Shown piece by piece: positions 24,914 through 34,785 of a DNA stretch of 64,000 bases (position 1 is its first letter; every line of letters begins with the position of its first letter). Position numbers and translations under genes: made by a program. The DNA lies in the NCBI GenBank assembly GCA_017792405.1, contig CP051231.1, positions 3,604,062-3,668,061 on the forward strand, in the 5' to 3' direction. The notes beneath the pieces were generated by a model. That model was not told the origin of the DNA and made no database searches. It saw only the letters and a program-made list of their open reading frames with translations. This DNA comes from Oceanicola sp. Lineage in GTDB: Bacteria > Pseudomonadota > Alphaproteobacteria > Rhodobacterales > Rhodobacteraceae.

Positions 24914-26239
24914 TCAGTTGCCAGCCGTCTCCTCGAGCCCTTCCGGGGCACCGACCACGACGAAGTGCAGCGCATCGGGGTCGATCAACCGCTTGGCGAC
25001 ACGCTTCACATCCTCCACCGTCACCGCTTCGACGAAGCTGTTGCGGTTGGTGATGTAATCCTTGCCGAGCCCTTCGATCTGGAGGCCAACAAGGATGTTG
25101 GCGATCCGGCCGTTGCCATCGAACCGCAGGGGGTAGGCTCCGGTCAGGTACTTTTTGGCGCGCTCCAGTTCTTCAGCACTCACGCCCTCTTCGGCGAGCT
25201 TGGCCCACTCGTCACGCACCACTTCGATCACCTGCGCGACGCGCCCGTTGGCCGATGCCACGCCGCCGCCGATGATCTCGCCGTAGTCCATCGGAGCAAG
25301 GTAGGCATAGATGCCATAGGTCAGCCCGCGCTTCTCGCGGACCTCTTCCATCAGGCGGGAGTTGAACCCGCTGCCGCCGAGGATTTCCATCATGACGAAG
25401 GCGGGGAAGAAATCGGGGTCATCGCGCTTGATCCCCTGCTGGCCGAAACTCACCACCGACTGCGGGGTATCGAAAGGTACCACGGTGAGGCCGCCTTGCA
25501 GGGTGTAGTCCATGTGTTCGGCCTGTTCGGCGCCGGACTCGGGAAGGCCTGAAAAGAGCTTGTCTAGCAGGGTGGCGAGGCGATCGGCGTCGATATCTCC
25601 GACAGCGCCGACATAGAGCCTGTCACGGGCCATCACCCGCGCCTTGGCATCGAACATGTCTTCGCGCGTCAGGGCCGCGACACTCTCGGCTGTGCCGTTC
25701 AGATCGGTGCCGTAGGGATGGTTGCCCCAGGCCAGCCGGTCGAAGGTGTCGCCGGCGATCTTGTCGGGGTCGTTGCCGTTGGATCGGATGATCGATTGCA
25801 CCTGCGCGCGCACCCGGTCGAGGGCTTCCTGATCGAAGCGAGGGTCTTCCATCGCGAGGCGCAGCAGTTCGGCGGCCTCATCCATGTTCTCGGTGAGGAA
25901 CTTGGCGCTGATCGAGAGCGCGTCGTTGTGAACGTCGAAGTCGAAGGAGGCGGCAAGACTGTCACGAGCAGCGGCCCATGCGCGGGCGTCCATGTCGCCT
26001 GCGCCTTCCTCGAGGATTGCGGTCATCAGGTTGATCGACCCGCGCTTGCCGGGCGCATCGAGTGACGCGCCGCCCTTGAAGCGGATCTCCAGCGCGACGA
26101 AGGGGATGGAGGGCTCGTTGACCAGCCATGCCTCTACACCGCCGGGTGATGTGACTTCTTCAATGTCGACCTCGGCCGAGGCCATGAAAGGGAGGGTGGC
26201 GAGGGCAAGCCCGCAGGCGATACGCTTGAGAAAAGTCAC
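24914..26239 (-). CDS. M16-family peptidase-like protein, non-catalytic subunit
   Basis: Periplasmic partner of the adjacent M16 metallopeptidase. The 441-residue precursor has a Sec signal (ending FMASA, near residue 22) and two M16 domains. The zinc motif HxxEH is absent: the equivalent region reads INLMTAILEEGAG. The C-terminal substrate-contact motif RLMEEVREKRGLTYGIYAYL (given here in part) is intact. This split arrangement, one zinc subunit plus one R/Y subunit, is known for bacterial M16B heterodimers. The start overlaps the stop of the catalytic gene (ATGA), ensuring paired synthesis. Confidence 0.88.
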   Translation of the reverse strand: MTFLKRIACGLALATLPFMASAEVDIEEVTSPGGVEAWLVNEPSIPFVALEIRFKGGASLDAPGKRGSINLMTAILEEGAGDMDARAWAAARDSLAASFDFDVHNDALSISAKFLTENMDEAAELLRLAMEDPRFDQEALDRVRAQVQSIIRSNGNDPDKIAGDTFDRLAWGNHPYGTDLNGTAESVAALTREDMFDAKARVMARDRLYVGAVGDIDADRLATLLDKLFSGLPESGAEQAEHMDYTLQGGLTVVPFDTPQSVVSFGQQGIKRDDPDFFPAFVMMEILGGSGFNSRLMEEVREKRGLTYGIYAYLAPMDYGEIIGGGVASANGRVAQVIEVVRDEWAKLAEEGVSAEELERAKKYLTGAYPLRFDGNGRIANILVGLQIEGLGKDYITNRNSFVEAVTVEDVKRVAKRLIDPDALHFVVVGAPEGLEETAGN

Positions 26240-27663
26240 TGCGAAATCTCCTCGGCTTCGATCTCTGTCTCGGATTCGACGTCAGGCGCGGCTGCGCTGG
26301 CAGGTTCCGGCTCGGGCGCAGAGGCAGGGTCGGGCGTGCGCATGGCGTAGCCGGTCACGGAGGTGCGCATATCGAGCACTTCGCGCGCGGCGGCGATCAC
26401 GTCTTCCGGCGTAACGGCCTGAAGGACCTGCGGCCAAGCTTTGATATCCTCCACCGTGAGGCCGGAGGTCAGCCCCTCGCCGTAGCGACGCGCCAGCCTT
26501 TGCAGATTGTCCTTCGCGTAAATCTCGGAGGCACGGACCTGCATCTTGATCCGCTCGAAGGCCTCCATGTCGACGCCTTCTTCCATGAAGGCCTCAATCA
26601 CCCGGTCGATATCGGCCTCTGCCTCTTCCAGCGAGCGTCCGGGCACGGGCACGACGTAGAAGCCGAATTGGCCGTCGTCGAGGCTCTCGCCCGAGTAGAA
26701 GGCGGCGGAATAGACGGCGAGGCTTTCATCGAACTGGAGCATCCGGCCCATCAGTGAAGAGGTGGGCGAACCGCCCAGAAGCTCGGCAAGGATGGTCAGC
26801 GCGGCGGCCTTTTGCTGTGCTCCGGCGTCTCGCTCCGGCGCGAGGTAGGTGCGCACCACATAGGGCTGGGAGATGCGCGGATCGGAGAACTTGAGGTGAC
26901 GCGCTGCTCTTTGCGGCGGTTCCTGAGGGCGGGCGCGCGCTTTGATCTCTGGGTTGGCGGGCAGCGGGCCAAAGTGGGTTTCGGCCAGCTCTTTCACCTG
27001 TTCGGGGGTCACATCGCCAGCCACCACGAGGATCGCATTGTTGGGCGAATAGTGAAGTTTGTAGAAATCCAGCGAGTCCTGCCGGGTCAGCCCCTCCATC
27101 TCGTGCTTCCAGCCGATGATCGGGATGCCGTAGGGGTGGTTCATCCATTGGGCGGCACGGCGATCTTCGCCGAACAGGGCAGAAGGGTCGTTCTCGACCC
27201 GCTGGTTGCGCTCTTCAAGGATCACCTGAAGCTCGGTGGCGACATCCTCCTCGGTGATCAGGAGGTCCACCATCCGGTCAGCCTCCATTTTCATCATCAG
27301 CTCCAGCCGGTCGGCGGCGACACGCTGAAAGTAGCCGGTGTAATCCCACGAGGTGAAGGCGTTGTCGGTGCCGCCGTTGTCCTCGACCACCTTGGAGAAT
27401 TCGCCGGGCGCGAGATCGTCGGTGCCCTGAAACAGCAGATGCTCGAGAAAATGCGCGATGCCACTCTTGCCGGGCGGCTCATCGGCGGCGCCGGTGCGAT
27501 ACCAGACCATGTTCACCACCACCGGAGCGCGGTGATCCTCGATCACGACAACGTCCATCCCGTTTTCAAGCGAAAAGGCGGTGACTTCTTCAGCGGTGGC
27601 GGGCAGGGCAGTGAAGGCAAGGAGCGCCATAAGTGCGGCTCCGGCGCGGCGGATGGGGGGCAT
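26236..27663 (-). CDS. M16-family zinc metallopeptidase, catalytic subunit
   Basis: Secreted pitrilysin/processing-peptidase-like enzyme, 475 residues. A Sec signal (ALPATA, cleavage near 24) is followed by the M16 domain with the inverted zinc motif HFLEH (His71, Glu74, His75) in GIAHFLEHLLFQGT. The middle domain is also present. The C-terminal tail after residue 440 is Glu/Ala/Pro-rich. It is translated before the non-catalytic partner in the same transcript, downstream of DUF3035 and lspA. The likely substrate is peptides or misfolded periplasmic proteins, as inferred from the family. Confidence 0.92.
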   Translation of the reverse strand: MPPIRRAGAALMALLAFTALPATAEEVTAFSLENGMDVVVIEDHRAPVVVNMVWYRTGAADEPPGKSGIAHFLEHLLFQGTDDLAPGEFSKVVEDNGGTDNAFTSWDYTGYFQRVAADRLELMMKMEADRMVDLLITEEDVATELQVILEERNQRVENDPSALFGEDRRAAQWMNHPYGIPIIGWKHEMEGLTRQDSLDFYKLHYSPNNAILVVAGDVTPEQVKELAETHFGPLPANPEIKARARPQEPPQRAARHLKFSDPRISQPYVVRTYLAPERDAGAQQKAAALTILAELLGGSPTSSLMGRMLQFDESLAVYSAAFYSGESLDDGQFGFYVVPVPGRSLEEAEADIDRVIEAFMEEGVDMEAFERIKMQVRASEIYAKDNLQRLARRYGEGLTSGLTVEDIKAWPQVLQAVTPEDVIAAAREVLDMRTSVTGYAMRTPDPASAPEPEPASAAAPDVESETEIEAEEISQ

Positions 27664-27781
27664 CAGCGCTCCTCTCGTGTAATGCGAGAGCTACCCTAGG
27701 CATGGGGCGGATATGCGCAAGTAGGGCAACGGGGTTGTGAAGCCCGGTGTATCACGCATCGGCCCGAAGCTTGGCTAACGG

Positions 27782-28318
27782 CTACTGAAACTCGCCGCTG
27801 GGTGGGGCGGAGGGCGTGGCCGCTCCGGCGCGACGGAAGCGAGCCAGCTCGGCTTCCTGATCCAGCGATTGCGGGCGATAGGCCTTGTAGTATACGTTCA
27901 CGTTGAACAGCCGTTCCAGCAGGCGCCCGTCATTCTTTTTGCGATACTCGTAGTCTTCCTTGGCGAGAATGGTGCGGATATCGCGGCCTAGGCCAAAGCG
28001 GGTCACGTGACCGATCAGCCCGGGCTCACCGCGGATCTCGCCCGTTCGGTTCAACCGGTCGGGGCTACCGCCCAGCGCAGCGACGGCATCCTTGAACGGA
28101 GTGGCATCGGCGCGGTTGCTACCGCCCGGCGTGGGCGGAGGCAGATCGCGGTAGTTCTCGGGTTGTTGGATCGGCTTGTTGGGAAGGATGGCAAACTCGT
28201 CGGGCGTGTCCTGCCCGCGCTGCGTGTTCATCAGGTCCGGCGTGCGGCTACAGGCGGTCACACCCACGCAGAGCGCCAGCACAAGCGCAGCGCGCCCGGC
28301 TGCCTCAACCCGTTTCAT
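27782..28318 (-). CDS. DUF3035 lipoprotein
   Basis: Probable outer-membrane lipoprotein of unknown role. From the ATG at 28318 the 178-residue product has a lipoprotein signal with lipobox GVTAC and then the DUF3035 segment: RTPDLMN, then DTPDEFAILPNKPIQQPENY, then LPPPTPGGSNRADATP. The frame is open to 28375, which would overlap lspA; the inner start gives the normal signal. It directly follows lspA, the peptidase that would process it, in the same direction. Confidence 0.82.
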   Translation of the reverse strand: MKRVEAAGRAALVLALCVGVTACSRTPDLMNTQRGQDTPDEFAILPNKPIQQPENYRDLPPPTPGGSNRADATPFKDAVAALGGSPDRLNRTGEIRGEPGLIGHVTRFGLGRDIRTILAKEDYEYRKKNDGRLLERLFNVNVYYKAYRPQSLDQEAELARFRRAGAATPSAPPSGEFQ

Positions 28319-28361
28319 TGCCCCTGACACCACTCGGCTTCCCTCAGTTCTTTTGCCCGTT

Positions 28362-28853
28362 CTAGCGTGTTTCACCGCCCTCGTCAGCCGCCTTTTTCTC
28401 GCCGGTCCAGAGGATCAGCCCAAAGGCCCCGGCAAAGATGAACACATCGGCGAGATTGAAGAGGTAAGGGTTGGAGATGCCGCAGCAGGACATGTTGAGA
28501 AAGTCCAGCACGCCGGGAAACAGCACGCGGTCGAGCGCATTGGCCAGCGCCCCGCCGATCACCATGCCTGCAGAGGCGAAGGCACGGCGGGTGGTGAAAC
28601 TGCGCGCCGCCCAGACGGCCAGTATAATGCAGAGCACCAGCGCAATCACGATAAGGATCACCCGCTGCGCGCCCGAGCCACCCCCGAAGAGGCCGAAGTT
28701 GATGCCTTCGTTGATGCCGGGGCGGAACACCAGAAGCGGGTCGATCACATCGATCCGCTGGCGCTCCCAGAGGTTCAGCCACTGGAAGACGAACCACTTG
28801 CTGGCCTGGTCGATCACGAAGGCAATGACCGCGAAGAGCGTGAGGGTGCGCAT
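28362..28853 (-). CDS. lspA: Lipoprotein signal peptidase (signal peptidase II)
   Basis: Inner-membrane aspartyl protease that cuts prolipoproteins after lipid addition. The 163-residue product has four membrane helices. The two catalytic aspartates are Asp109 in [11 protein letters not shown] and Asp136 in [11 protein letters not shown], both in the expected motifs; IDQASKW is in the first helix. The ATG at 28853 is chosen because the longer frame to 28919 overlaps purH. It lies 13 bp after purH, so the two are likely co-transcribed. Confidence 0.95.
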   Translation of the reverse strand: MRTLTLFAVIAFVIDQASKWFVFQWLNLWERQRIDVIDPLLVFRPGINEGINFGLFGGGSGAQRVILIVIALVLCIILAVWAARSFTTRRAFASAGMVIGGALANALDRVLFPGVLDFLNMSCCGISNPYLFNLADVFIFAGAFGLILWTGEKKAADEGGETR

Positions 28854-28866
28854 CAGTGCCGCCCGA

Positions 28867-30462
28867 TCAGTGCCGGAAGTGCCGCATGCCGGTGAAGACC
28901 ATCGCGATACCTGCCTCATCGGCGGCAGCGATCACCTCGTCATCCCGCATCGAGCCGCCGGGTTGGATCACGGCGGTTGCACCGGCCTCGACCGCAGCCA
29001 TGAGACCATCGGCGAAGGGGAAGAAGGCATCGGATGCCACGACAGAGCCCTTGGTCAGCGGCTCGGACAGGCCCAGCGCCTCTGCCATGTCGAGGCTCTT
29101 GCGGGCGGCGATGCGCGAACTATCGACACGGCTCATCTGGCCCGCGCCCACGCCCACGGTCGCGCCGTCCTTCACGTAGATGATCGCGTTGGATTTGACA
29201 TGCTTGCCCACGGTCCAGGCGAAGAGCAGGTCATCCAACTGAGCATCGGTCGGCTGCACCTTGGTGACGACTTTCAGCTCGTCCTTGCTGATGTGGCCCA
29301 CATCCTTGTCTTGCACCAGCATGCCGCCCGAAACCTGCCGGTACGTCAGGATCGGCCGGCGTGGATCGGCCAGAGCGCCGGTGGTGAGCAGGCGCAGGTT
29401 CTTTTTGGCGGCGAAGACCTCCTTGGCCTCGGCATCGGCGTCGGGCGCGATGACGACCTCGGTGAAGATCTCGCTGATAGCCCGCGCAGTCGCGCCATCG
29501 AGCTTGCCGTTCAGCGCGATGATGCCGCCAAAGGCGGAGGTGCGGTCGCAGTCGAAGGCGCGGCGGTAGGCCTCTTGGAGCGTTGCGCCGCGGGCCACGC
29601 CGCAGGGGTTGGCGTGCTTGATGATCGCGCAGGCCGGGCCGCCCTCGGGGGCAAATTCGGAGACCAGCTCGAAGGCGGCATCGGTATCATTGATGTTGTT
29701 GTAGCTTAGCGCCTTGCCCTGATGCTGCTCGGCAGTGGCCACCCCGGCTCGGCCGGTGCCATCGGTGTAGAAGGCCGCTTGCTGATGCGGGTTTTCGCCG
29801 TAGCGCATGGTTGCAGCAAGCGTGCCTGCAAAGGCGCGGCGGCGCGGGGTGGGCTGGCCGATGGCATCCGCCATCCACGTGCTGACCGCGGCGTCATAGG
29901 CGGCAGTGCGGGCATAGGCGGTTTGCGCCAGTTGCTGGCGGAAGGCGAGGGTGGTGTGGCCATCGTTGTCGTCTAGTTCAGCGACCAGCGCGGCATAGTC
30001 CGCCACATCCGTTACCACGTTAACAAAGGCATGGTTTTTGGCGGCGGCGCGGATCATCGCTGGGCCCCCGATGTCAATGTTTTCGATGCAGGTGTCGTAG
30101 TCGGCACCTTGGGCCACGGTAGCCTCGAAGGGGTAGAGGTTGACCACCAGCAGGTCGATCGGGCCGATGCCGTGCTCGTCCATCGCGGCGACGTGCTCGT
30201 CATTGTCGCGCAGGGCCAGAAGGCCGCCATGCACGACCGGATGCAGGGTTTTGACCCGGCCATCCATCATCTCGGGGAAGCCGGTGACATCGGCCACGTC
30301 CTTCACCGCGATGCCAGCCTCTCTCAGCATGCCTGCGCTGCCGCCTGTGGAGAGGATCTCGATTTCCCGCTGCGCCAGCAACTCGGCCAGCTCGACCAGC
30401 CCCTCCTTGTCGGAAACGGAAATCAGCGCACGGCGAATGGGTTGCAGGTTGGTCATCGGCAT
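28867..30462 (-). CDS. purH: Bifunctional AICAR transformylase / IMP cyclohydrolase PurH
   Basis: Last two steps of purine synthesis to IMP. The 531-residue product matches E. coli PurH (529). It has the N-terminal MGS-like cyclohydrolase domain ([16 protein letters not shown], then STGGSAGML, then GRVKTLHP). The AICARFT domain follows, with the [13 protein letters not shown] motif, [11 protein letters not shown] and the C-terminal [11 protein letters not shown]. Two nearby ATGs (30462, 30456) share the GAGAGG ribosome-binding site. It follows the heparinase-like gene by 12 bp. Confidence 0.97.
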   Translation of the reverse strand: MPMTNLQPIRRALISVSDKEGLVELAELLAQREIEILSTGGSAGMLREAGIAVKDVADVTGFPEMMDGRVKTLHPVVHGGLLALRDNDEHVAAMDEHGIGPIDLLVVNLYPFEATVAQGADYDTCIENIDIGGPAMIRAAAKNHAFVNVVTDVADYAALVAELDDNDGHTTLAFRQQLAQTAYARTAAYDAAVSTWMADAIGQPTPRRRAFAGTLAATMRYGENPHQQAAFYTDGTGRAGVATAEQHQGKALSYNNINDTDAAFELVSEFAPEGGPACAIIKHANPCGVARGATLQEAYRRAFDCDRTSAFGGIIALNGKLDGATARAISEIFTEVVIAPDADAEAKEVFAAKKNLRLLTTGALADPRRPILTYRQVSGGMLVQDKDVGHISKDELKVVTKVQPTDAQLDDLLFAWTVGKHVKSNAIIYVKDGATVGVGAGQMSRVDSSRIAARKSLDMAEALGLSEPLTKGSVVASDAFFPFADGLMAAVEAGATAVIQPGGSMRDDEVIAAADEAGIAMVFTGMRHFRH

Positions 30463-30474
30463 CGGTCCTCTCGG

Positions 30475-32241
30475 TCAGCCCTGCTCCGCGTCCTCTTCAT
30501 CATCGTCGTCATCGCGGAGCGTGTCACGAATGGCCAGCGGGGTATCCTGTGCTTTCGCCAAGGTCCAGCCGATCTCGTGGCCATAATCGAGGACTTTGGC
30601 AGAAAGGACGATCTGACGCGATGCGCGGGGCTTGATCCGGCCCTGTTCGAGGTAGACCGAGGGCTCAAGCGACAGCTCCGCCTTGCCGGAATAGCGGAAG
30701 ACCCAGATCTCGCCGGACTTCAGCGCCAGCGAGACCGCGAGGCCGCCCATATCGACGGTCGCATCGACATCGGGGTGCAGGTGGAAGTGGGCGGTGAAGC
30801 TGACGCCCTGCAGCTGCATCCGGGTCATCGCCGCGTCAAAGGCCTTGCGGGCGTCTTCGGTGAAGGCGCGGAGCGTATCGGTGCCGGTGAGGAGACGGCC
30901 GGAGGGGTCAATATCCAGCCGCCGCATATGGGTGAGGCCGTGGGTGGAGGCGTAGCCATCGTGACCGGCCAGAAGATGGGCGCCTGAAGAGTCGCCGGTG
31001 CGCTCCACCTTTACCTGCCGGGGCGTGTCTTCAAGAAACTCGCCACGCTGGCCAGCCGCAGGAGCCAACCGGGACGAGGAGTAGCGTTCTACCGCCAGCG
31101 TGGCGTGAGAGGCCGTGGCGCGGCCAGCCCGCCGCCAGCCCTCGCCAAAGCTTGCGCCTGAGCCGCAGGAGACAATCAACGGGCGGCGGCCCGAGGTCAG
31201 CTCGAAGCCGAGGGTGGAGGCATGGGCGCGGGCAGAGGCCGGGCCGCGGGGTGGGCGTGCGGCATCGACAATCACCGTTGTGCGACCTGCGGCCAGCCGG
31301 GCGTAGCCCATCGAGAGCCCCTCACCCGGCCCCTCGCGCACGCCGGAGGCTGCGAGGGCCGCGTCCAGCCGCCCTTCAAGCCCGCGCCCGCCGCCATGAA
31401 ACCGCGCCAATCCGCCATCGGAGTGGCGCAGGGCGCGCAGGGTGGGGGTGATCCGGGCAATGGCGGCGGTGAGCGGACGCGGCACAGGGTAGTCTGCATC
31501 CACAAGCGCATGCACCGCCCATGTGAGAAGCGTCAGCACCTCCATCAGTTCCTCGGGGTTGCGCGTGGGGATGCCACCCTGCGCGTCCACCTGCCGATCA
31601 CACTCGCGAGACAGGGCCTTCAGCGCCGGGTCCACGTGACCCTCCATCCCCTGCAGCGCCAGGCCCGCGTAGATGAGACCAGTCAGTGCCTCGAACCGGG
31701 GCAGGCCGGGCGCGGCGGAACGCCAGCGGCGGGACAGGAACCGTGTTTGCCCGGCGAGCGCCCTGAAATAGGCCTCGGACTGATCAGAGCTTCGACCATT
31801 CAGCAGAAAGATCGCGTGGTTGATCCAGCGGATCAGGCGGCGGCCGGTCAGATCGGGGGTCCACCCCGGACCGCGGCCGCGCCCGAAGCGCTCGATCCAG
31901 ACCCATGTCCACTCCTGCGCCCTCTTGCGCGCCCGTAGGTCGCCGACGGCGGCGAGATCGTCGAGCCATGTAAAGCCCATCAGTGCCTCGGTAAACTCGG
32001 GTGCGGGCGCGGGCAGATCCCAGATCGGGCGTTCATCCCCCTGCGCCTCAACGAGGTAGCCGGCGAAGAGGTAGGTGCCTGCCACCAGTTGCCGCCCCTT
32101 TGCGAAGCTGCCGATGGTGCGCGGTTCTGGGTGGCTGGTGAAGGCGGTCGCCGGGCGCGACCACGTGGCCAGCCGCGCCTGAAGCCGATTGGCCATGCGC
32201 GCCCATTTCGCGGACGGATGCTTTGCGAGGATGCCTGCCAT
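30475..32241 (-). CDS. Heparinase II/III family protein
   Basis: The product has an alpha-toroid N-terminal region and a beta-sheet heparinase II/III-like C-terminal region (from about residue 320: TTVIVDAARPPRGPASARAH, then SHATLAVE, then HDGYASTHGLTHMRRL). These are the family signatures. Proteins of this sub-group sit between rsmB and purH in many alphaproteobacteria and have no proven polysaccharide substrate. No signal peptide is visible, which argues against a secreted lyase. Start is uncertain: candidates are 32316 (GTG), 32241 (used) and 32196, the last aligning best with the usual RLQARLA start. The C-terminus ends in a run of Asp/Glu. Confidence 0.82.
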   Translation of the reverse strand: MAGILAKHPSAKWARMANRLQARLATWSRPATAFTSHPEPRTIGSFAKGRQLVAGTYLFAGYLVEAQGDERPIWDLPAPAPEFTEALMGFTWLDDLAAVGDLRARKRAQEWTWVWIERFGRGRGPGWTPDLTGRRLIRWINHAIFLLNGRSSDQSEAYFRALAGQTRFLSRRWRSAAPGLPRFEALTGLIYAGLALQGMEGHVDPALKALSRECDRQVDAQGGIPTRNPEELMEVLTLLTWAVHALVDADYPVPRPLTAAIARITPTLRALRHSDGGLARFHGGGRGLEGRLDAALAASGVREGPGEGLSMGYARLAAGRTTVIVDAARPPRGPASARAHASTLGFELTSGRRPLIVSCGSGASFGEGWRRAGRATASHATLAVERYSSSRLAPAAGQRGEFLEDTPRQVKVERTGDSSGAHLLAGHDGYASTHGLTHMRRLDIDPSGRLLTGTDTLRAFTEDARKAFDAAMTRMQLQGVSFTAHFHLHPDVDATVDMGGLAVSLALKSGEIWVFRYSGKAELSLEPSVYLEQGRIKPRASRQIVLSAKVLDYGHEIGWTLAKAQDTPLAIRDTLRDDDDDEEDAEQG

Positions 32242-32372
32242 TGCGCTCTCGGGGTGCCCGTTGCGGGCCTGTTGTTGGTTGCGGCGGAGGATAAGGCCAC
32301 GGGCGGCGGGTGTCACCTGCTGATCCGAACGCGCGGGGGATTCGGCGGATTGGGTGCCGACGCGATCTCCCT

Positions 32373-33596
32373 TCAGGGCTTGCGCAGAACCGCCATGTAG
32401 AACCCGTCCATCCCGCCACGCTCGGGCCAGAAATCGGGCCGCAGGCGAAGCCCGTTGCCCGCGCGCCAGCTTTCCTCGATCCAGTCTGCCTCTGGGCGAA
32501 TGATCTCATGGCCCTCGACCTGCTTTTCGCCCTCTTCTGGGAGCAGCGAGCACACACAGTAGACCAGCCGCCCGCCGGGTTTTAGCCAGCCCATCGCACG
32601 CTCAAGCATCTGCGCCTGAAGCGCGAACAGCTCCTTAAGTCCCTTGCCGTCTTTCACATGCGGCAGGTCGGGGTGGCGTCGGATGGTGCCGGTGGCGGAG
32701 CAGGGGGCATCGAGCAGGATCGCGTCGAAGGCTTCTTCGGGCATCCAAGTCAGTGCATCGGCGGCGACCAGCTTGGCGGACAGGCCGGTGCGGGCAAGGT
32801 TCTCTTCCACACGCTTCAAACGCCGCTCGGAAAGGTCCAGCGCGGTCACATCGGCCCCGGCGGCGGCGAGTTGCATGGTTTTGCCGCCGGGCGCGGCGCA
32901 GAGATCCAGCACGCGTTCGCCGGGCTGGGGGGCGAGCAGTTTCGCGGGAATTGCGGCGGCCGCATCCTGCACCCAGAATGCGCCTTCTTCGAAGCCCGGC
33001 AGGGCCGAAACCTGCGCTGGCCCGTGAATGCGCACCGAGCCGCCGGGCAGGAGCGTGCCGCCCACGGCCTCGGCCAACGCTGCCGGGTCGCCCTTGGCAC
33101 TCAGGTCCAGCGGGGCGCCAGCACCGTGGGCCGCCTCGATCTGTGTTACGATGGCGTTGCCATATGCGGCCCCAAGCCGCCCGCGCAGCCAGTTGGCCAT
33201 GCGCGTCGGCGGCGCGGCATCAAAGGCGGCCTGCCCCTCCTCCGCGACGCGCCGCAGCACTGCATTCGCCATGCCGGTTGCCCGGGGCGAGGCCTGACGG
33301 GTCAGGCTCACCGCCTCGCTCACCACGCCATGTGCGGCCTCGCCCAGCGCCAGAACTTCCACCGTGGCCAGCCGCAGCACATCGCGCACAGGGGCGGGCG
33401 GGGCCTTTTTGATGTAGGGCTTCAAAGCCGCATCTGCCGGGCCGAGATTGCGGAGCGTGGCGTTGGCCAGCCGCTGGGCACGGGCCATCACCTCGGGCGG
33501 CGCCTGCGTTGCGGCCACGAGTTCTGACATCATGATCCGCTGCGCCAGCACACCCTTGATGAATGAAAGCGCCAGCTCGCGTGCCGCATCGGCCAT
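32373..33596 (-). CDS. rsmB: 16S rRNA m5C methyltransferase RsmB/NOP family
   Basis: Cytoplasmic SAM-dependent rRNA cytosine-C5 methyltransferase (C967 in E. coli). The 407-residue product has an N-terminal NusB-like RNA-binding domain (about 1-140) and the NOL1/NOP2/Sun domain. The latter has SAM motif VLDLCAAPGGKT (229-240), Cys299 in LLDAPCSATG and the catalytic Cys349 in YCVCSLLPEEGE. The C-terminal GGMDGFYMAVLRK is typical. First gene of the long leftward run to DUF1643; divergent from the SDHAF4-like gene. Confidence 0.94.
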   Translation of the reverse strand: MADAARELALSFIKGVLAQRIMMSELVAATQAPPEVMARAQRLANATLRNLGPADAALKPYIKKAPPAPVRDVLRLATVEVLALGEAAHGVVSEAVSLTRQASPRATGMANAVLRRVAEEGQAAFDAAPPTRMANWLRGRLGAAYGNAIVTQIEAAHGAGAPLDLSAKGDPAALAEAVGGTLLPGGSVRIHGPAQVSALPGFEEGAFWVQDAAAAIPAKLLAPQPGERVLDLCAAPGGKTMQLAAAGADVTALDLSERRLKRVEENLARTGLSAKLVAADALTWMPEEAFDAILLDAPCSATGTIRRHPDLPHVKDGKGLKELFALQAQMLERAMGWLKPGGRLVYCVCSLLPEEGEKQVEGHEIIRPEADWIEESWRAGNGLRLRPDFWPERGGMDGFYMAVLRKP

Positions 33597-33666
33597 TGGC
33601 CTTCCCCTTTTCCGGTTGCGCCTCGCGGGCTATATCACAGGCCGAGGCCTGACAAGGAGCGCCGAG

Positions 33667-33840
33667 ATGACCGACCGAACAGACCTGCCCCCAGAAGCCC
33701 AACGCGCCCTGGCCGAAGCCGAGGCGCGCCGAAAGGCTGCGAAGGCAGAGGAACTGCCAAAGGAGCTGGGCGGGCGCGATGGCCCCGAGCCGGTGCGCTA
33801 CGGTGACTGGGAAAAGAAGGGCTTGGCGATCGACTTTTGA
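33667..33840 (+). CDS. DUF1674 / SDHAF4-like small protein
   Basis: 57-residue protein ending in the hallmark of the DUF1674/SDHAF4 family: GGRDGPEPVRYGDWEKKG then IDF. In mitochondria SDHAF4 helps assemble flavinylated succinate dehydrogenase subunit; the bacterial role is inferred. The N-terminus is charged and probably helical. The ATG has AAGGAG upstream; the longer frame to 33448 would run antisense into rsmB. Stands alone, divergent from rsmB and convergent with dapB. Confidence 0.88.
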   Translation: MTDRTDLPPEAQRALAEAEARRKAAKAEELPKELGGRDGPEPVRYGDWEKKGLAIDF

Positions 33841-33843
33841 GTG

Positions 33844-33859
33844 GTGGGTTGGCACCCAC
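33844..33859. terminator. Short hairpin between convergent genes
   Basis: GTGGGT pairs with ACCCAC around TGGC in the 26-bp space between the DUF1674 and dapB stops. There is no T run; terminator function is a guess from position. Confidence 0.3.
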
Positions 33860-33866
33860 AGCCCCG

Positions 33867-34685
33867 TCACGCCTCGCTGAGCCCCAACACATCCAGCATC
33901 GAGTAATGCCCCGGCTTGCGCCCCTGACCCCAGAGCGCGGCTTTGAGCGCGCCCTTGGCGAAGAGGCTCCGGTCGGTCGCACTATGCGAGAGCGTCAAGC
34001 GCTCGCCCGGCCCGGCGAAGAGCACATCATGCTCGCCGATGATGTCACCGCCGCGAATGGCGGAGAATCCGATCTGCCCGCGTTTGCGCGCGCCGGTGAT
34101 GCCATCCCGCGCGGCCTCGTAGACATCTTTCAGCCCATGGCCGCGCCCCTCGGCGGCGGCCTCGCCCAGCATCAGCGCGGTGCCGGAGGGGGCATCCACC
34201 TTATGCCGGTGATGGCTCTCCACCACTTCGATGTCGAAATCCTCGTCCAACGCCACCGCGACCTTCTTCACCAGCACCGTCAGCAGGTTCACCCCGAGAG
34301 ACATGTTGCCAGCCCGGACCACAACCGCATGGCGCGCGGCGAGGTCGATCTTGGCGATGTCATCGTCGGTCAAACCAGTGGTTCCGATCACATGGACCGC
34401 TCGCGCTTGCGCGGCCAGCCCGGCCATCTCGACAGTGGCGGCAGGGGCGGTGAAGTCGATCACCGCCTGTGCCTTGGCCATTGCCTCCAGCGGGTCCGCC
34501 GTGACCGTAACGCCAAGCGCCACGCCGCCCATAGCCTCGCCGACATCCTGGCCCACCCACTCGTGGCCGTCGCGCTCCAGCGCGCCCGCGAGCCGCATCA
34601 CCGGGCTCTCCTGCACCGATTGTACCAGCATCCGCCCCATCCGGCCGGAGGCTCCCATCACCACGATCCCGGGCACGTCCATCAT
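33867..34685 (-). CDS. dapB: 4-hydroxy-tetrahydrodipicolinate reductase
   Basis: NAD(P)H-dependent step of lysine/diaminopimelate synthesis. The 272-residue product has the Rossmann motif [15 protein letters not shown] at the start, VIGTTGL in the middle and the catalytic HHRHK motif in [17 protein letters not shown]. The [17 protein letters not shown] segment is also characteristic. A second DAP-pathway gene, dapF, is at the end of the window. Divergent from rbfA across 100 bp. Confidence 0.96.
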   Translation of the reverse strand: MMDVPGIVVMGASGRMGRMLVQSVQESPVMRLAGALERDGHEWVGQDVGEAMGGVALGVTVTADPLEAMAKAQAVIDFTAPAATVEMAGLAAQARAVHVIGTTGLTDDDIAKIDLAARHAVVVRAGNMSLGVNLLTVLVKKVAVALDEDFDIEVVESHHRHKVDAPSGTALMLGEAAAEGRGHGLKDVYEAARDGITGARKRGQIGFSAIRGGDIIGEHDVLFAGPGERLTLSHSATDRSLFAKGALKAALWGQGRKPGHYSMLDVLGLSEA

Positions 34686-34785
34686 CGCTCATCGTCCTTC
34701 TCACGTTCGGCTCCGTTTAGCTGACGCGGCGATGCGGCGCAAAGGCCTGCTTGCGTGACGGCGGTGCGCGCCCTATGTCCGGCCC

